The notes: generated by a model from the sequence alone, not told the origin. A stretch of 64,000 nt of DNA from Thalassospira sp. (GCF_002709775.1 NZ_PAQR01000018.1:1-64000); one strand, 5' to 3'; positions 1-7,415 are shown, counted from the first letter of the stretch. A program made the numbers and translations.

Positions 1-71
1 CCTGTCCGGCTTACCCAGGGCCCTGAGAAGGGTCCTACGTCTCCCAGACGTGAAGCCTCCCTGATAAACTT

Positions 72-102
72 GCCGGGCACATTGATGCCCGGCTTTTTTT
101 TT
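72..102 (+). terminator. intrinsic terminator of an upstream unit
   Basis: An 8-bp GC-rich stem (72-79 with 86-93, loop CATTGA) is followed by nine T residues. It ends a transcript entering from outside the window. The 70 bases before it hold small inverted repeats (ACGTCT-ccc-AGACGT near 38-52) and no clear reading frame. They could be the 3' part of a structured RNA or a gene end; I cannot identify it. Confidence 0.8.
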
Positions 103-152
103 GCTTTATCGCCTTCCCTTCCTGGCTCCATCCCGCCCTGCCGCACGCAGCT

Positions 153-1655
153 GTGATCAGCCGTCATCGCATCGCGACTTGGCAAGTGCCACCCATGGTT
201 TCACTATGGGGACACCATATCGTGTCGATTAAAGACACCCCTTCGCATGACCGGGACATCGACCGCATGAAAAGCACACTTGGTGCCTTCCTGTTTGGCA
301 AGAACGCCAACAGCCATCTGCCAGAACGTGTACAAAGCGCGATTGAAAAACAGCAATATGAAAGCGAAAAGCTGATCGGCTGGGTGCAGCTGTTGCTGGT
401 GACGATCTTTGCCAGCCTCTATGCCATTTCCCCCAAGACCGCGATGTCCGATGGCATCCACCCTGTGCCATGGGCCTTGGGGCTTTATTACCTGTTCACA
501 CTCGAACGGCTTTATCTGACCTATCGTAAAAAGCTCTCGACCTGGTTTCTGACCCTGTCGGTGATTGCCGATATCGGCCTTCTGATGGTCCTGATCTGGA
601 GCTTCCATATCCAGTACATGCAACCGGCCAGCTTCTATCTCAAAGCACCGACCGTACTTTATGTCTTTATCTTCATTGCGCTGCGCAGTCTGCGGTTTGA
701 TCCGCGTTATATCCTGATCGCTGGCGGCACGGCGGCGGCCGGCTGGATCATCCTGACCGGGTATGTCATCTGGTCGGAAGGCGGCAAAAGCATGATCACG
801 CGCGATTATGTGACCTATCTGACTTCGAACTCGATTCTCATCGGGGCGGAAATCGACAAGATCATCGCCATCGTTCTGGTTACAGCCGTGCTGACGGTTG
901 CCGTACTGCGCGCCAAACGGTCCTTTGTACGCGCCGTGACCGATGAAATCGCTGCCCGCGATCTTTCGCGTTTTGTCTCGCCCGAAATTGCCGATCGCAT
1001 CACCCACGCCGAACAACAAATTCGCCCGGGCGATGGGGATGCGGTCAACGCGACCGTGATGTTTACCGACATCGAAGGCTTTTCGTCCGTCTCGGAAAAG
1101 CTGTCGCCCAAAGAACTCTCGACCATGCTCAATGAGTATTTTACCGAGACCAGCGCTGTGATCTCGCATTTTGGCGGGGTGATTACCCAGTTTGAAGGTG
1201 ACGCGATGCTGATCACCTTTAACGCCGTCACCCCCGATAGCGACCATGCGCTCAATGCCGTGCGCACGGCCCTTGCCATTCAGGATCTCGCCAACCGGCG
1301 CATCTATTGCCATGGCGGACAGCTTAAAACCCGCTGCGGCATCAATACCGGCGAAATTGTTGTTGGTGCTGTCGGCTCCGAAAGCCGCCTGACCTTCACC
1401 GTACATGGCGATAACGTCAATATCGCCTCACGGCTCGAAGCCCTGAATAAGGAATTTGGCACCTATATCCTCGCGACCGAGGATACCGTCACCGTCTGCG
1501 GCAACCATGATGACATCCCGGCATGGACACCTTGCGGCGATGTCACCGTGCGCGGCCGGGAACAGCCAACCCGGATCTTTGCGCTTTCTCCGCTCAAGAC
1601 CGCGGGCACAACACCGCTTAAAGACGTTGACAGCGATATCGCGGCACGCGGCTAA
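153..1655 (+). CDS. membrane class III adenylate/guanylate cyclase
   Basis: Predicted to make a cyclic nucleotide (probably cAMP) from NTP at the cytoplasmic face. Residues ~75-255 hold about six hydrophobic segments. Residues ~298-475 form a class III catalytic domain: metal-binding Asp in TDIEGF (D306) and in FEGDAM (D350), then the VHGDNVNIASRLE block with D420, N423 and R427, the usual base- and transition-state-binding positions. Length (500 aa) suits a six-TM bacterial cyclase. The start is uncertain: GTG 153 is the longest option, and ATG 195 or ATG 267 (MKSTLGAFLFG) are as plausible because none has a strong Shine-Dalgarno. It stands alone, ends in a bidirectional terminator and faces a convergent small gene split by the prophage. 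Cyclase is secure; ATP versus GTP is not. Confidence 0.9.
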   Translation: MISRHRIATWQVPPMVSLWGHHIVSIKDTPSHDRDIDRMKSTLGAFLFGKNANSHLPERVQSAIEKQQYESEKLIGWVQLLLVTIFASLYAISPKTAMSDGIHPVPWALGLYYLFTLERLYLTYRKKLSTWFLTLSVIADIGLLMVLIWSFHIQYMQPASFYLKAPTVLYVFIFIALRSLRFDPRYILIAGGTAAAGWIILTGYVIWSEGGKSMITRDYVTYLTSNSILIGAEIDKIIAIVLVTAVLTVAVLRAKRSFVRAVTDEIAARDLSRFVSPEIADRITHAEQQIRPGDGDAVNATVMFTDIEGFSSVSEKLSPKELSTMLNEYFTETSAVISHFGGVITQFEGDAMLITFNAVTPDSDHALNAVRTALAIQDLANRRIYCHGGQLKTRCGINTGEIVVGAVGSESRLTFTVHGDNVNIASRLEALNKEFGTYILATEDTVTVCGNHDDIPAWTPCGDVTVRGREQPTRIFALSPLKTAGTTPLKDVDSDIAARG

Positions 1656-1687
1656 ACAGGCCTGAAACCAGCCATCCAGACAAATTA

Positions 1688-1722
1688 AAAGCCCGGGGAG
1701 CTTTAAGCTCGCCCGGGCTTTG
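1688..1722 (+). terminator. bidirectional terminator after the cyclase gene
   Basis: A GC-rich stem pairs AAAGCCCGGG with CCCGGGCTTT around a GAGCTTTAAGCTC core, with A and T runs on either side, so it can work on both strands. In the uninterrupted chromosome it also held the stop codon (reverse TAA, 1703-1705) of the convergent small gene now cut by the prophage. Confidence 0.85.
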
Positions 1723-1729
1723 GGGACAG

Positions 1730-1746
1730 ATGGTCTTGGGGAGACC
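1730..1746 (+). repeat. left copy of the flanking 17-bp direct repeat
   Basis: The 17-mer ATGGTCTTGGGGAGACC also occurs at 41027-41043. It contains a dyad, GGTCT-TGGGG-AGACC. It marks the left junction of the prophage. Confidence 0.8.
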
Positions 1747-1784
1747 TGTCAGATACGCTGCTGTTAACCGACACTTATTCTTAG

Positions 1785-1830
1785 AGTGAGGCGGGATAAG
1801 GTGGGATGATACGGGACCAAGTGGGATAAA
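1785..1830 (+). repeat. 10-bp phased iterons at the prophage left end
   Basis: Four units lie in exact 10-bp register from 1791 to 1830: GCGGGATAAG, GTGGGATGAT, ACGGGACCAA, GTGGGATAAA. The first sits in a 15-mer (1785-1799) that recurs with one mismatch at the right end (40984-40998). One helical turn of spacing suggests protein binding on one DNA face, for example transposase or repressor at the element end. The binding role is inference. Confidence 0.55.
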
Positions 1831-1933
1831 CCACGGTTTCCGGGGCATTGAGCTTGTAGGGATGCCTGCGCGAAACCGCTGAACCAGTTATTGGAGTGCA
1901 TCCCTCTATTGGGGCATTCCGTCACTAGATGTT

Positions 1934-1974
1934 AGAGAGAGTTCTATTTGAGAACAAGTATTCGAACTCTCTCT
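1934..1974 (-). terminator. long perfect hairpin ending the leftward immunity genes
   Basis: An 11-bp perfect stem, AGAGAGAGTTC (1934-1944) with GAACTCTCTCT (1964-1974), loop of 19. It lies just past the stop of the leftward 202-aa gene. The T run (GATTTT) is on the + strand side, so rightward use is also possible. The remaining bases between 1831 and 1999 hold two GGGGCATT copies and an inverted GGGATGC/GCATCCC pair; I see no gene there. Confidence 0.55.
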
Positions 1975-1999
1975 GATTTTGCTCTGAGGCGGTTCTTAG

Positions 2000-2608
2000 T
2001 TATTCGATCGTAGCTGATATCAGCTGGCAACCTTTGTTAGTGATCTCGCCAGAAGCATAGCCAATGGTCATGCCGCCAAACCCGTTGCGCGCTCTGTATT
2101 TCATGATCACAGTGTGCATGCCATCTGCGGAGACTGGTGCAATCCGGGTTTCTATATGTTCATAGCTATCCGGATCTCTTAAGTTGTCTTCTACGTAACG
2201 TTCCAGTGCAGGCATGCTTCCATCCCAAGCGCTAAGGCAGTGAAAGCCCTTGCGATTGGTCTCAGCTTTCTCAGCAGCAATGCGTTCTTCCTCTGCCCGT
2301 TTGGCCTCTTCCTTTGCCGCCGCCTCTGCTCGCTCAGCTTGTTCCTTCGCTGCGGCTGCTTCAGCGGCAGCAGCATCCCGTTCTGCTTTTTCGGCGGCAT
2401 GCATTTCTGTCACGCTAGCGTAGCCAAGTTCGTTGGCGCGGTTGATATCTTTAATTGCGCCGACGACAACGCCAATCAGAAGGCTAAGCAAGACAACGCC
2501 GGAAGCGCGCAATTTCGTCGTTATTTTAAGACTTTTGATCGGGCGGAAGAAGCCGATGCAACCTGCGAAAAACAAAACAACGGCAAGAAGCCCAAGAAAA
2601 CCGGACAT
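2000..2608 (-). CDS. membrane-anchored coiled-coil prophage protein, candidate moron
   Basis: 202 aa. Two hydrophobic helices occupy residues ~1-22 and ~35-52, then an Ala/Glu/Lys-rich coiled coil covers ~65-120. A compact C-terminal domain (~122-202) carries the motifs LSAWDGS, LRDPDSYEHIETR and MKYRARNGFGG. I recall this C-terminal pattern from small secreted or membrane proteins of prophages and bacteria, without a known reaction. Being leftward and last in the repressor transcript, it would be expressed in the lysogen, which suggests lysogenic conversion or superinfection exclusion. The function is inferred only. Confidence 0.6.
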   Translation of the reverse strand: MSGFLGLLAVVLFFAGCIGFFRPIKSLKITTKLRASGVVLLSLLIGVVVGAIKDINRANELGYASVTEMHAAEKAERDAAAAEAAAAKEQAERAEAAAKEEAKRAEEERIAAEKAETNRKGFHCLSAWDGSMPALERYVEDNLRDPDSYEHIETRIAPVSADGMHTVIMKYRARNGFGGMTIGYASGEITNKGCQLISATIE

Positions 2609-2628
2609 AATTTCCTCAACTATCGGTT

Positions 2629-3021
2629 CTAGATTGTGATGGAAAGCCCCCAGCTGGGGCTGAGCTTTTGGAATAAGTTTTGGTCACGGATGGATTTTTT
2701 TATTTTGTCAGAGGTAGTTGAGATCAAGGCCTCGAGCAAAAGCACGATAGTACGATAGTACGATACAGAGATTTTTTTTTCGAAATCCGGGCAGTTCTGT
2801 CCAAAGTTTACTTTTAGGAAAGTGCACTTTTCACAGTTTTTTTTTGAGTCGGGCAGAACGATTGAAAGCTCAAGGTTCTCAATGTTCACGGTCCCTCCGT
2901 AAACATTGATACCGGCCCCAACCTCAGTGGGATTACTCGTCTGTTCCTTGTTTCCGCGACCGTTGTCGTTGCGGGATCTCAAGGCGTTCATCAGGCGTGT
3001 TATTTCGTCCAGTTCTGCCAT
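2629..3021 (-). CDS. hypothetical protein downstream of the repressor, slippage-prone
   Basis: About 130 aa from the start at 3021 (MAELDEITRL); a start at 3036 adds five residues. No family recognised. The N-terminus is charged; the middle has a GAGINVYGGTVNIENLEL segment and a cysteine pair (NCEKC). The first ~90 bp overlap the 3' end of the repressor gene in another frame, so the two are probably translationally coupled. The coding strand carries two runs of nine A (2837-2845 and 2772-2780 on + coordinates) and 2.75 copies of an 8-bp repeat (2744-2765), all able to shift frame by slippage. Confidence 0.5.
   Translation of the reverse strand: MAELDEITRLMNALRSRNDNGRGNKEQTSNPTEVGAGINVYGGTVNIENLELSIVLPDSKKNCEKCTFLKVNFGQNCPDFEKKISVSYYRTIVLLLEALISTTSDKIKKSIRDQNLFQKLSPSWGLSITI
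2744..2765. repeat. 8-bp tandem repeat inside the gene beside the repressor
   Basis: ACGATAGT is repeated twice and followed by ACGATA (22 bp). The unit length is not a multiple of three, so gain or loss of a unit would change the reading frame of the leftward gene. Two T9 tracts (2772-2780, 2837-2845) lie within 80 bp. Confidence 0.7.
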
Positions 3022-3487
3022 TTCGGGACTTTCCAAGCAAACTACTCATCACTGATTTTGGTTCAGTAAGACTCTGATCTTTCTCTTTCATTCTGGTTCG
3101 ATAAAGTAAGTAAATCAACCTAGATTTGTCACTAGGCTCCATTGTTTCGCCTCTATCGTGCAAATCGGTCTCGACAGCCTGGATGGCGGCGAGGAGTACT
3201 TCTTCGTCTACAGCTTCATTCGCGCGGTCACTATCACTATGTGGCTCTGTGCCGAATGCGAGCCAATCCAGCGATACGTTGCACGCCAGAGCAACCTGAA
3301 TGATTGCAGACCATGACGGATCGGTCGTGCCAGAAAACCACTTCTTTATTCCAGAAACCGAAAAGCCGATTTCCTCAGCTAGCGTTTCCTGAGTGAATTT
3401 CCCACGCATCGCTGTTTTCAGCCGACTGGCAAACGCTTTACGCTTCTGTTCCTGAACTGGAAAGTCCACTTTACGGTTCTTTTCCAT
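2933..3487 (-). CDS. CI/c-type phage repressor (HTH_3 family)
   Basis: 184 aa. Residues ~15-70 form a helix-turn-helix domain: FTQETLAEEIGFSVSGIKKW supplies the two helices, followed by DWLAFG, typical of phage repressors and XRE proteins. No peptidase-type C-terminal domain is visible; the tail is hydrophilic and Arg-rich, overlapping the next gene in another frame. It is transcribed leftward, divergent from the ner-like gene, across a region full of TTACGGTTC-type half sites, one of which overlaps its own start codon (autoregulation likely). The role is maintenance of lysogeny by repressing the early promoter. Induction cannot be by standard LexA-like self-cleavage. Confidence 0.8.
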   Translation of the reverse strand: MEKNRKVDFPVQEQKRKAFASRLKTAMRGKFTQETLAEEIGFSVSGIKKWFSGTTDPSWSAIIQVALACNVSLDWLAFGTEPHSDSDRANEAVDEEVLLAAIQAVETDLHDRGETMEPSDKSRLIYLLYRTRMKEKDQSLTEPKSVMSSLLGKSRNGRTGRNNTPDERLEIPQRQRSRKQGTDE

Positions 3488-3605
3488 GTTTACAGTTCCG
3501 CCAAGTCACTGAAATTGTTCAAAAAGTACCTCATAGGGTTCTCAGTTGGTAAAAAAGGAACCGTAAAAGGATTTTTTATGTTGAAAAGTTCCTTATAAGG
3601 GACCA
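3470..3605. promoter_or_regulatory. operator region between repressor and ner
   Basis: Half sites of one family occur at 3471-3479 (TTACGGTTC), 3490-3498 (TTACAGTTC, one change) and, inverted, 3557-3566 (GGAACCGTAA). A palindrome GTTCCTTATAAGGGAC sits at 3588-3603 with a perfect CCTTATAAGG core. A further TTACGGTTCT lies at 4113-4122 before the ParB-like gene. This is the layout of a repressor/Ner-controlled divergent promoter; assigning each site to a protein is inference. Confidence 0.6.
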
Positions 3606-3680
3606 TAATTTCCTCGTTCACGGAATTTCTCATTCCAAGTCTATCGGCCTGGCAGGGCCGGGAAGTTCGAGGAGATGCCA

Positions 3681-3977
3681 ATGGTGCGCAAGCACGACAA
3701 AAGCCCTCAGGAGATCCGGTTCGAATTGAACCAGAAGGGGCTTACCTTTGCTGATGTAGACCGTGCTTCCGGTTTTCGCGTCGGTACGACACGCGATGCA
3801 ACCCGTCATCCCCATGCAGAGGGTGAGCAAGCGATCGCAGAAGCACTTGGTCTACAGGCAAAGGATATCTGGCCGTCGCGCTACGACGCCAAAGGCAAAC
3901 GCCTCAAACCTCAACCTTCCCAGAACTATACGGATCGGCCACGGCTTCGTCACTGTCTAAAAGGAGAAGCCGCGTGA
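3681..3977 (+). CDS. ner: Ner-like HTH regulator of early genes
   Basis: 98 aa from ATG 3681, chosen because the CGAGGAG ribosome site (3667-3673) is then 7 nt away; ATG 3675 is too close. The motif LTFADVDRASGFRVGTT resembles the Ner/Nlp DNA-binding helices and ALGLQAKDIWPSRYDAKGKR is the typical family ending. In Mu, Ner turns down both the repressor and early promoters once lytic growth begins. It is the first rightward gene, opposite the repressor, as expected. Confidence 0.85.
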   Translation: MVRKHDKSPQEIRFELNQKGLTFADVDRASGFRVGTTRDATRHPHAEGEQAIAEALGLQAKDIWPSRYDAKGKRLKPQPSQNYTDRPRLRHCLKGEAA

Positions 3978-4066
3978 ACAGTTCCCCGGATACGAACACG
4001 CAGAATTCTCTGTTGATCGGTTTGTTTGGTCGCTTCCGATCACAGGGAAAAGTGGCGGCGGCGTGA
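3974..4066 (+). CDS. 30-aa leader-like ORF with a strong ribosome site
   Basis: GTG start overlaps the ner stop (GTGA). AAGGAG at 3961-3966 lies 7 nt upstream, an excellent site. The product is Ser/Thr/Asn-rich, then LLIGLFGRFRSQGK and an AAA end. Its last codons form the 5' arm of the 12-bp hairpin at 4052-4097. No homologue recognised; it may be a small protein or a translated leader controlling the ParB-like gene. Confidence 0.4.
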   Translation: MNSSPDTNTQNSLLIGLFGRFRSQGKVAAA

Positions 4067-4097
4067 AACCCTCTCTCAACCCCCGCGCCGCCGCCAC
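4052..4097 (+). promoter_or_regulatory. GC hairpin before the ParB-like gene
   Basis: GTGGCGGCGGCG (4052-4063) pairs perfectly with CGCCGCCGCCAC (4086-4097), loop 22 nt, with no T run after it. The 5' arm lies in the end of the 30-aa ORF, so ribosomes on that ORF would melt it. Attenuator-like; function inferred. Confidence 0.5.
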
Positions 4098-4135
4098 CTC
4101 TCAATTCATCTCTTACGGTTCTTATGAGGCTCTGA

Positions 4136-4999
4136 ATGGCTGAAATGGTTGATATCGAGTTGATCACGATTGGTGAACGTCTGCGAGCCGTTGACCAAGA
4201 CCATGTTGCAGTGATTGCAGACAGCATCCGTCAATGTGGACGTGTTCTGCAGCCAATTACGATCTCACGGAAATTTGCCACAAGGGACGCACTGCGCCCG
4301 GAGATGACCTTGCTTGCGGGTGCACACCGGTTGGCCGCTGCGAAACTGGCAGGTCTTGATGTGATCCCTGCTGAAATTGTCGACGATATCAAGCCGCTTC
4401 AAGCCAAACTAATAGAGATTGATGAGAACCTTCTGAGACACGAATTGAACCCTCTGGATCGGGCGGTTTTCCTTGCCGAACGCAAGCGCATTTACGAAGA
4501 GCTACACCCTGAAACAAAGGCCGGTGTTGCCGGTGCAAAAGCCAAACATGGGTCTGCAAGCGACACGATGTCGTTTGCAAAAGATGCAGCAGATCGTCTG
4601 GGCTTTAACCCACGCACGATTGAGCGATCAGTAAAGATCGCCACCAGCTTGTCACCGGAAGTTCGCAAGAACCTTGTCGGCACCGACCTTTCCAAAAACC
4701 AAAGTGAATTACTGCTTTTGGCCAAGCAGGAGCCGGACGCGCAGATCAAGATTGTTGAACTGATCCTTGATCAGAAGCACGGGGTTAAATCGGTTAAAGC
4801 CGCGCTTGAGCGAACCAGTGGCAAGCCGAAGGTAGTTGCGGATACGACTCAAGCCGAAATCAAAAAACTGATGGATGCCTGGCGTCATTCAGGTCTTACC
4901 GCACGACGGACGTTCGTCCGAGAGCTGTCAGCCGGAGATCGTCTTCTTCTCCAAGATTTGCTCGATATGGCAAATCCTGACACCGAGGAGGCTGCTTGA
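4136..4999 (+). CDS. ParB/KorB-like nuclease-domain protein
   Basis: 287 aa. The N-terminus (~5-110) matches the ParB/Srx fold: IRQCGRVLQPITIS, LLAGAHRLAAAKLAG (the GxxR-type motif) and IDENLLRHELNPLDRA. Residues ~140-185 carry a KorB-like HTH (ADRLGFNPRTIERSVKIA). The rest is a helical tail. Proteins of this type occur in the early region of Mu-like phages of alphaproteobacteria between ner and A. It probably binds phage DNA or regulates early functions; the biochemical role is unknown. Its stop overlaps the next start (TGATG), showing one operon. Confidence 0.75.
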   Translation: MAEMVDIELITIGERLRAVDQDHVAVIADSIRQCGRVLQPITISRKFATRDALRPEMTLLAGAHRLAAAKLAGLDVIPAEIVDDIKPLQAKLIEIDENLLRHELNPLDRAVFLAERKRIYEELHPETKAGVAGAKAKHGSASDTMSFAKDAADRLGFNPRTIERSVKIATSLSPEVRKNLVGTDLSKNQSELLLLAKQEPDAQIKIVELILDQKHGVKSVKAALERTSGKPKVVADTTQAEIKKLMDAWRHSGLTARRTFVRELSAGDRLLLQDLLDMANPDTEEAA

Positions 5000-5472
5000 T
5001 GGCACGGCAACGTTCAGATCGCAAGACACTGGACCTGCTGAGCTGGCATCCCTCCAGCCCGAAGGTCGAAAGGTTCGAAGAGCAGATGGTTCGAGCAGCG
5101 ACCATCAGCGGCAAGATCGCACTGGCGGTGTCTCGCATTCTTGCAGATGTGAAGGTCCGCGAAAAGGAACCGCTGGAACGCGAGGACGTAGCACGCCGCA
5201 TGGGAGAATTTCTTGGTGAAGAAGTCTCCAAAAACATGCTCGACGCCTATGCTAGCCAATCCCGAGAAGATCACAAAATCAGCGTGCCGCGTGCTGTTGC
5301 GCTCATGCACGCGACCGATGATTACAGGCTTTTGACCCTACTGGCCGAGGAGCTTGGCCTGACCGTAATTCCACGGAAATACGAAGGCACGGTTCGCGAA
5401 GCCATCCTTGCTGAAAAAATCGAAGAGCTTAACGGGGAGCTTCATTCTCTCCGGCGCGGGAGGAAGTCGTAA
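4999..5472 (+). CDS. conserved early protein preceding the transposase
   Basis: 157 aa from ATG 4999, which overlaps the previous stop. Mostly helical and charged, with no signal or membrane segment. Motifs include LDLLSWHPSSP and REDVARRMGEFLGEEVSKNMLDAYAS, which could be a small DNA-binding helical unit. Its position directly before A with a TAATG overlap points to a transposition or early regulatory role. I recognise it only as a gene seen at this place in related Mu-like phages. Confidence 0.65.
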   Translation: MARQRSDRKTLDLLSWHPSSPKVERFEEQMVRAATISGKIALAVSRILADVKVREKEPLEREDVARRMGEFLGEEVSKNMLDAYASQSREDHKISVPRAVALMHATDDYRLLTLLAEELGLTVIPRKYEGTVREAILAEKIEELNGELHSLRRGRKS

Positions 5473-7415
5473 TGCAAGAGTGGTTTTCACCCGCTGAAAT
5501 CGCCGAACTGAGGTTGCCAAGCACACCGGGCACCAAGATGGGTGTCAATGCGTTGGCAGATCGCAACAACTGGCGTGATGCATCCACCCATAACAATGAC
5601 CCGCTTGCAAGGAAACGCAAAGGGCGCGGCGGCGGTTGGGAATATCACTGGTCATTGCTGCCAATACCGGCCCAAACAGAGCTACAAAAGCGAGAGATCG
5701 CCCGCAAGAAAGCCGAAGCACCGCAATCAAATGGACGGGGTTCGACTGCTGCCCGCGTAGATTGGGAGTGGTTTGAGGCTCTGCCGGAAGCTCGGAAGAA
5801 AAAGGCACATGATCGGTTTGCTGTTCTTGATGCGATTTGCACTCTGCAACGTGGTGCGCTTTCAAAAGATCAAGCCGTATGCAGCGTTTCTGCACAACAG
5901 AACATCGGTGCATCCACGATCTACAACTGGTTCAAGCTGGTTGAAGGTTTGGATCGCAAAGATTGGTTGCCTGCCCTCTGTCCACGACATGCCGGCCGCA
6001 CGAAGAAGGTGCCTTGTGACCCGCTCGCTTGGGAATGTCTGAAGGCTGATTTTCTTCGCCTTGAAAAGCCGCCATTTGCTGCCTGTTATCTTCGACTTGA
6101 GACAGCGGCGCAGGAGAATGGTTGGACGATACCAGCTGCACGCACACTGGAACGGCGGTTGGAAAGCGAAATACCGGCTCCGGTTCGTGTCTTGCTGCGC
6201 GAAGGTAGTGAAAAACTCAAGATGATGTATCCGCCCCAGGTGCGCGACAGATCAGAATTCCACGCTATGGAAGCGGTCAACGTTGATGGTCACAAATGGG
6301 ACGTATGGGTTGAGTTCCCGGATGGCGAGATTTGCCGCCCAATCATGATTGCGATTCAGGATCTGTATTCCAACAAATGTGTCGCCTGGCGCGTAGATAA
6401 ATCCGAGAACTCTGACCTCGTTCGACTGGCCTTTGGTGATTTGTTCCGTGAATACGGTATCCCGGATCATGCATGGCTTGATAACGGTCGCGGATTTGCT
6501 GCCAAGTGCATTTCGGGCGGCACGCCAAACCGTTTCCGGTTCAAGGTCAAGCCTGAAGAACCAAGCGGTATCCTCACCGCACTGGGCATCAATATCCACT
6601 GGACCACACCGTATTCCGGGCAATCCAAGCCAATCGAACGCATGTTCCGGGATTTCTGCAACCACATTGCGAAACATCCGAAATTCGCCGGTGCCTACAC
6701 CGGCAACAAGCCGGATGCCAAGCCGGAAAACTACCGCAGTAAAGCGATCCCGCTTGATGAATTTTTGAAGGTCGTTGGCGAGGGCATTCGCGTCCACAAC
6801 GCACGTCCGAAGCGCAATACGCGGGTGTGCGGTCGGGTTCGGTCTTTTGACCAAGCATTCGATGCCAGCTACGCGGATTCCGTCATCCGCAAGGCAGCAC
6901 CCGAGCAATTGCGCATGTGCCTGCTTGCCGCCGAACAGATCCGCACGGATCAGCGCAGTGGCCGGATCGAGCTTATGGGGAACTTCTATTGGGATGAATG
7001 CCTGCATGATCACATGGGCAAGTCGATCATGGTGCGGTTTGACCCGGACTTCCTCCATGACAGCGTTTACGCCTATCGCCTTGATGGCAGTTTCATCGGT
7101 GAAGTCGGCCTTTGGGAGGCCAGTGGGTTCGCTGATCGCAACGCGGCTCGCGAACATGGCCGCAAGCGTCGAGCATTCATCAATCTGACCAAGAAAGCCG
7201 CCGAGATCGAGCGCACACTTTCACTTGAAGAATACATGGATCTGCTTCCGGACAGCGATGACGCCGACGCGGCACCGCAGCCCGCTGCTGTTCGCCTGGT
7301 TACAGGCAACCTTGCACGCCAAGCCGAGGCATTACCAACACCTGATGACGAAGAAGATTTTTCACGGAATTTCCGGGCTGGTCTGCAGATCCTGCAGGGC
7401 GGACGGGATGAGTGA
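5472..7415 (+). CDS. A: Mu-type DDE transposase (MuA homologue)
   Basis: 647 aa, close to Mu A (663). The N-terminus (~1-60, WFSPAEIAEL...GVNALADRNNW) resembles the Mu end/enhancer-binding domain. An Arg/Lys-rich stretch and HTH-like segments follow (QQNIGASTIYNWFK ~147-160). The RNase H-like core has D272 (VNVDGHKW), D337 (AWLDNGRG) and E389 (GQSKPIERMF), nearly the spacing of Mu D269, D336 and E392. The C-terminus is acidic and may bind the B partner. It joins phage ends to target DNA for integration and replication. The catalytic triad is intact, so the prophage should be mobile. Confidence 0.97.
   Translation: MQEWFSPAEIAELRLPSTPGTKMGVNALADRNNWRDASTHNNDPLARKRKGRGGGWEYHWSLLPIPAQTELQKREIARKKAEAPQSNGRGSTAARVDWEWFEALPEARKKKAHDRFAVLDAICTLQRGALSKDQAVCSVSAQQNIGASTIYNWFKLVEGLDRKDWLPALCPRHAGRTKKVPCDPLAWECLKADFLRLEKPPFAACYLRLETAAQENGWTIPAARTLERRLESEIPAPVRVLLREGSEKLKMMYPPQVRDRSEFHAMEAVNVDGHKWDVWVEFPDGEICRPIMIAIQDLYSNKCVAWRVDKSENSDLVRLAFGDLFREYGIPDHAWLDNGRGFAAKCISGGTPNRFRFKVKPEEPSGILTALGINIHWTTPYSGQSKPIERMFRDFCNHIAKHPKFAGAYTGNKPDAKPENYRSKAIPLDEFLKVVGEGIRVHNARPKRNTRVCGRVRSFDQAFDASYADSVIRKAAPEQLRMCLLAAEQIRTDQRSGRIELMGNFYWDECLHDHMGKSIMVRFDPDFLHDSVYAYRLDGSFIGEVGLWEASGFADRNAAREHGRKRRAFINLTKKAAEIERTLSLEEYMDLLPDSDDADAAPQPAAVRLVTGNLARQAEALPTPDDEEDFSRNFRAGLQILQGGRDE

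Noticed and set aside
204-1406. 400-aa open frame antisense to the cyclase gene
   Set aside because: The opposite strand encodes a clear cyclase domain; the antisense product is His/Arg/Gln-rich without any motif.
1618-1848. 76-aa leftward ORF across the left junction
   Set aside because: Mixes phage end, repeat and cyclase terminator; rich in Pro/Ser/Cys; no ribosome site.
3490-3681. 63-aa leftward ORF in the operator region
   Set aside because: It covers the operators and divergent promoters and has no coding character.
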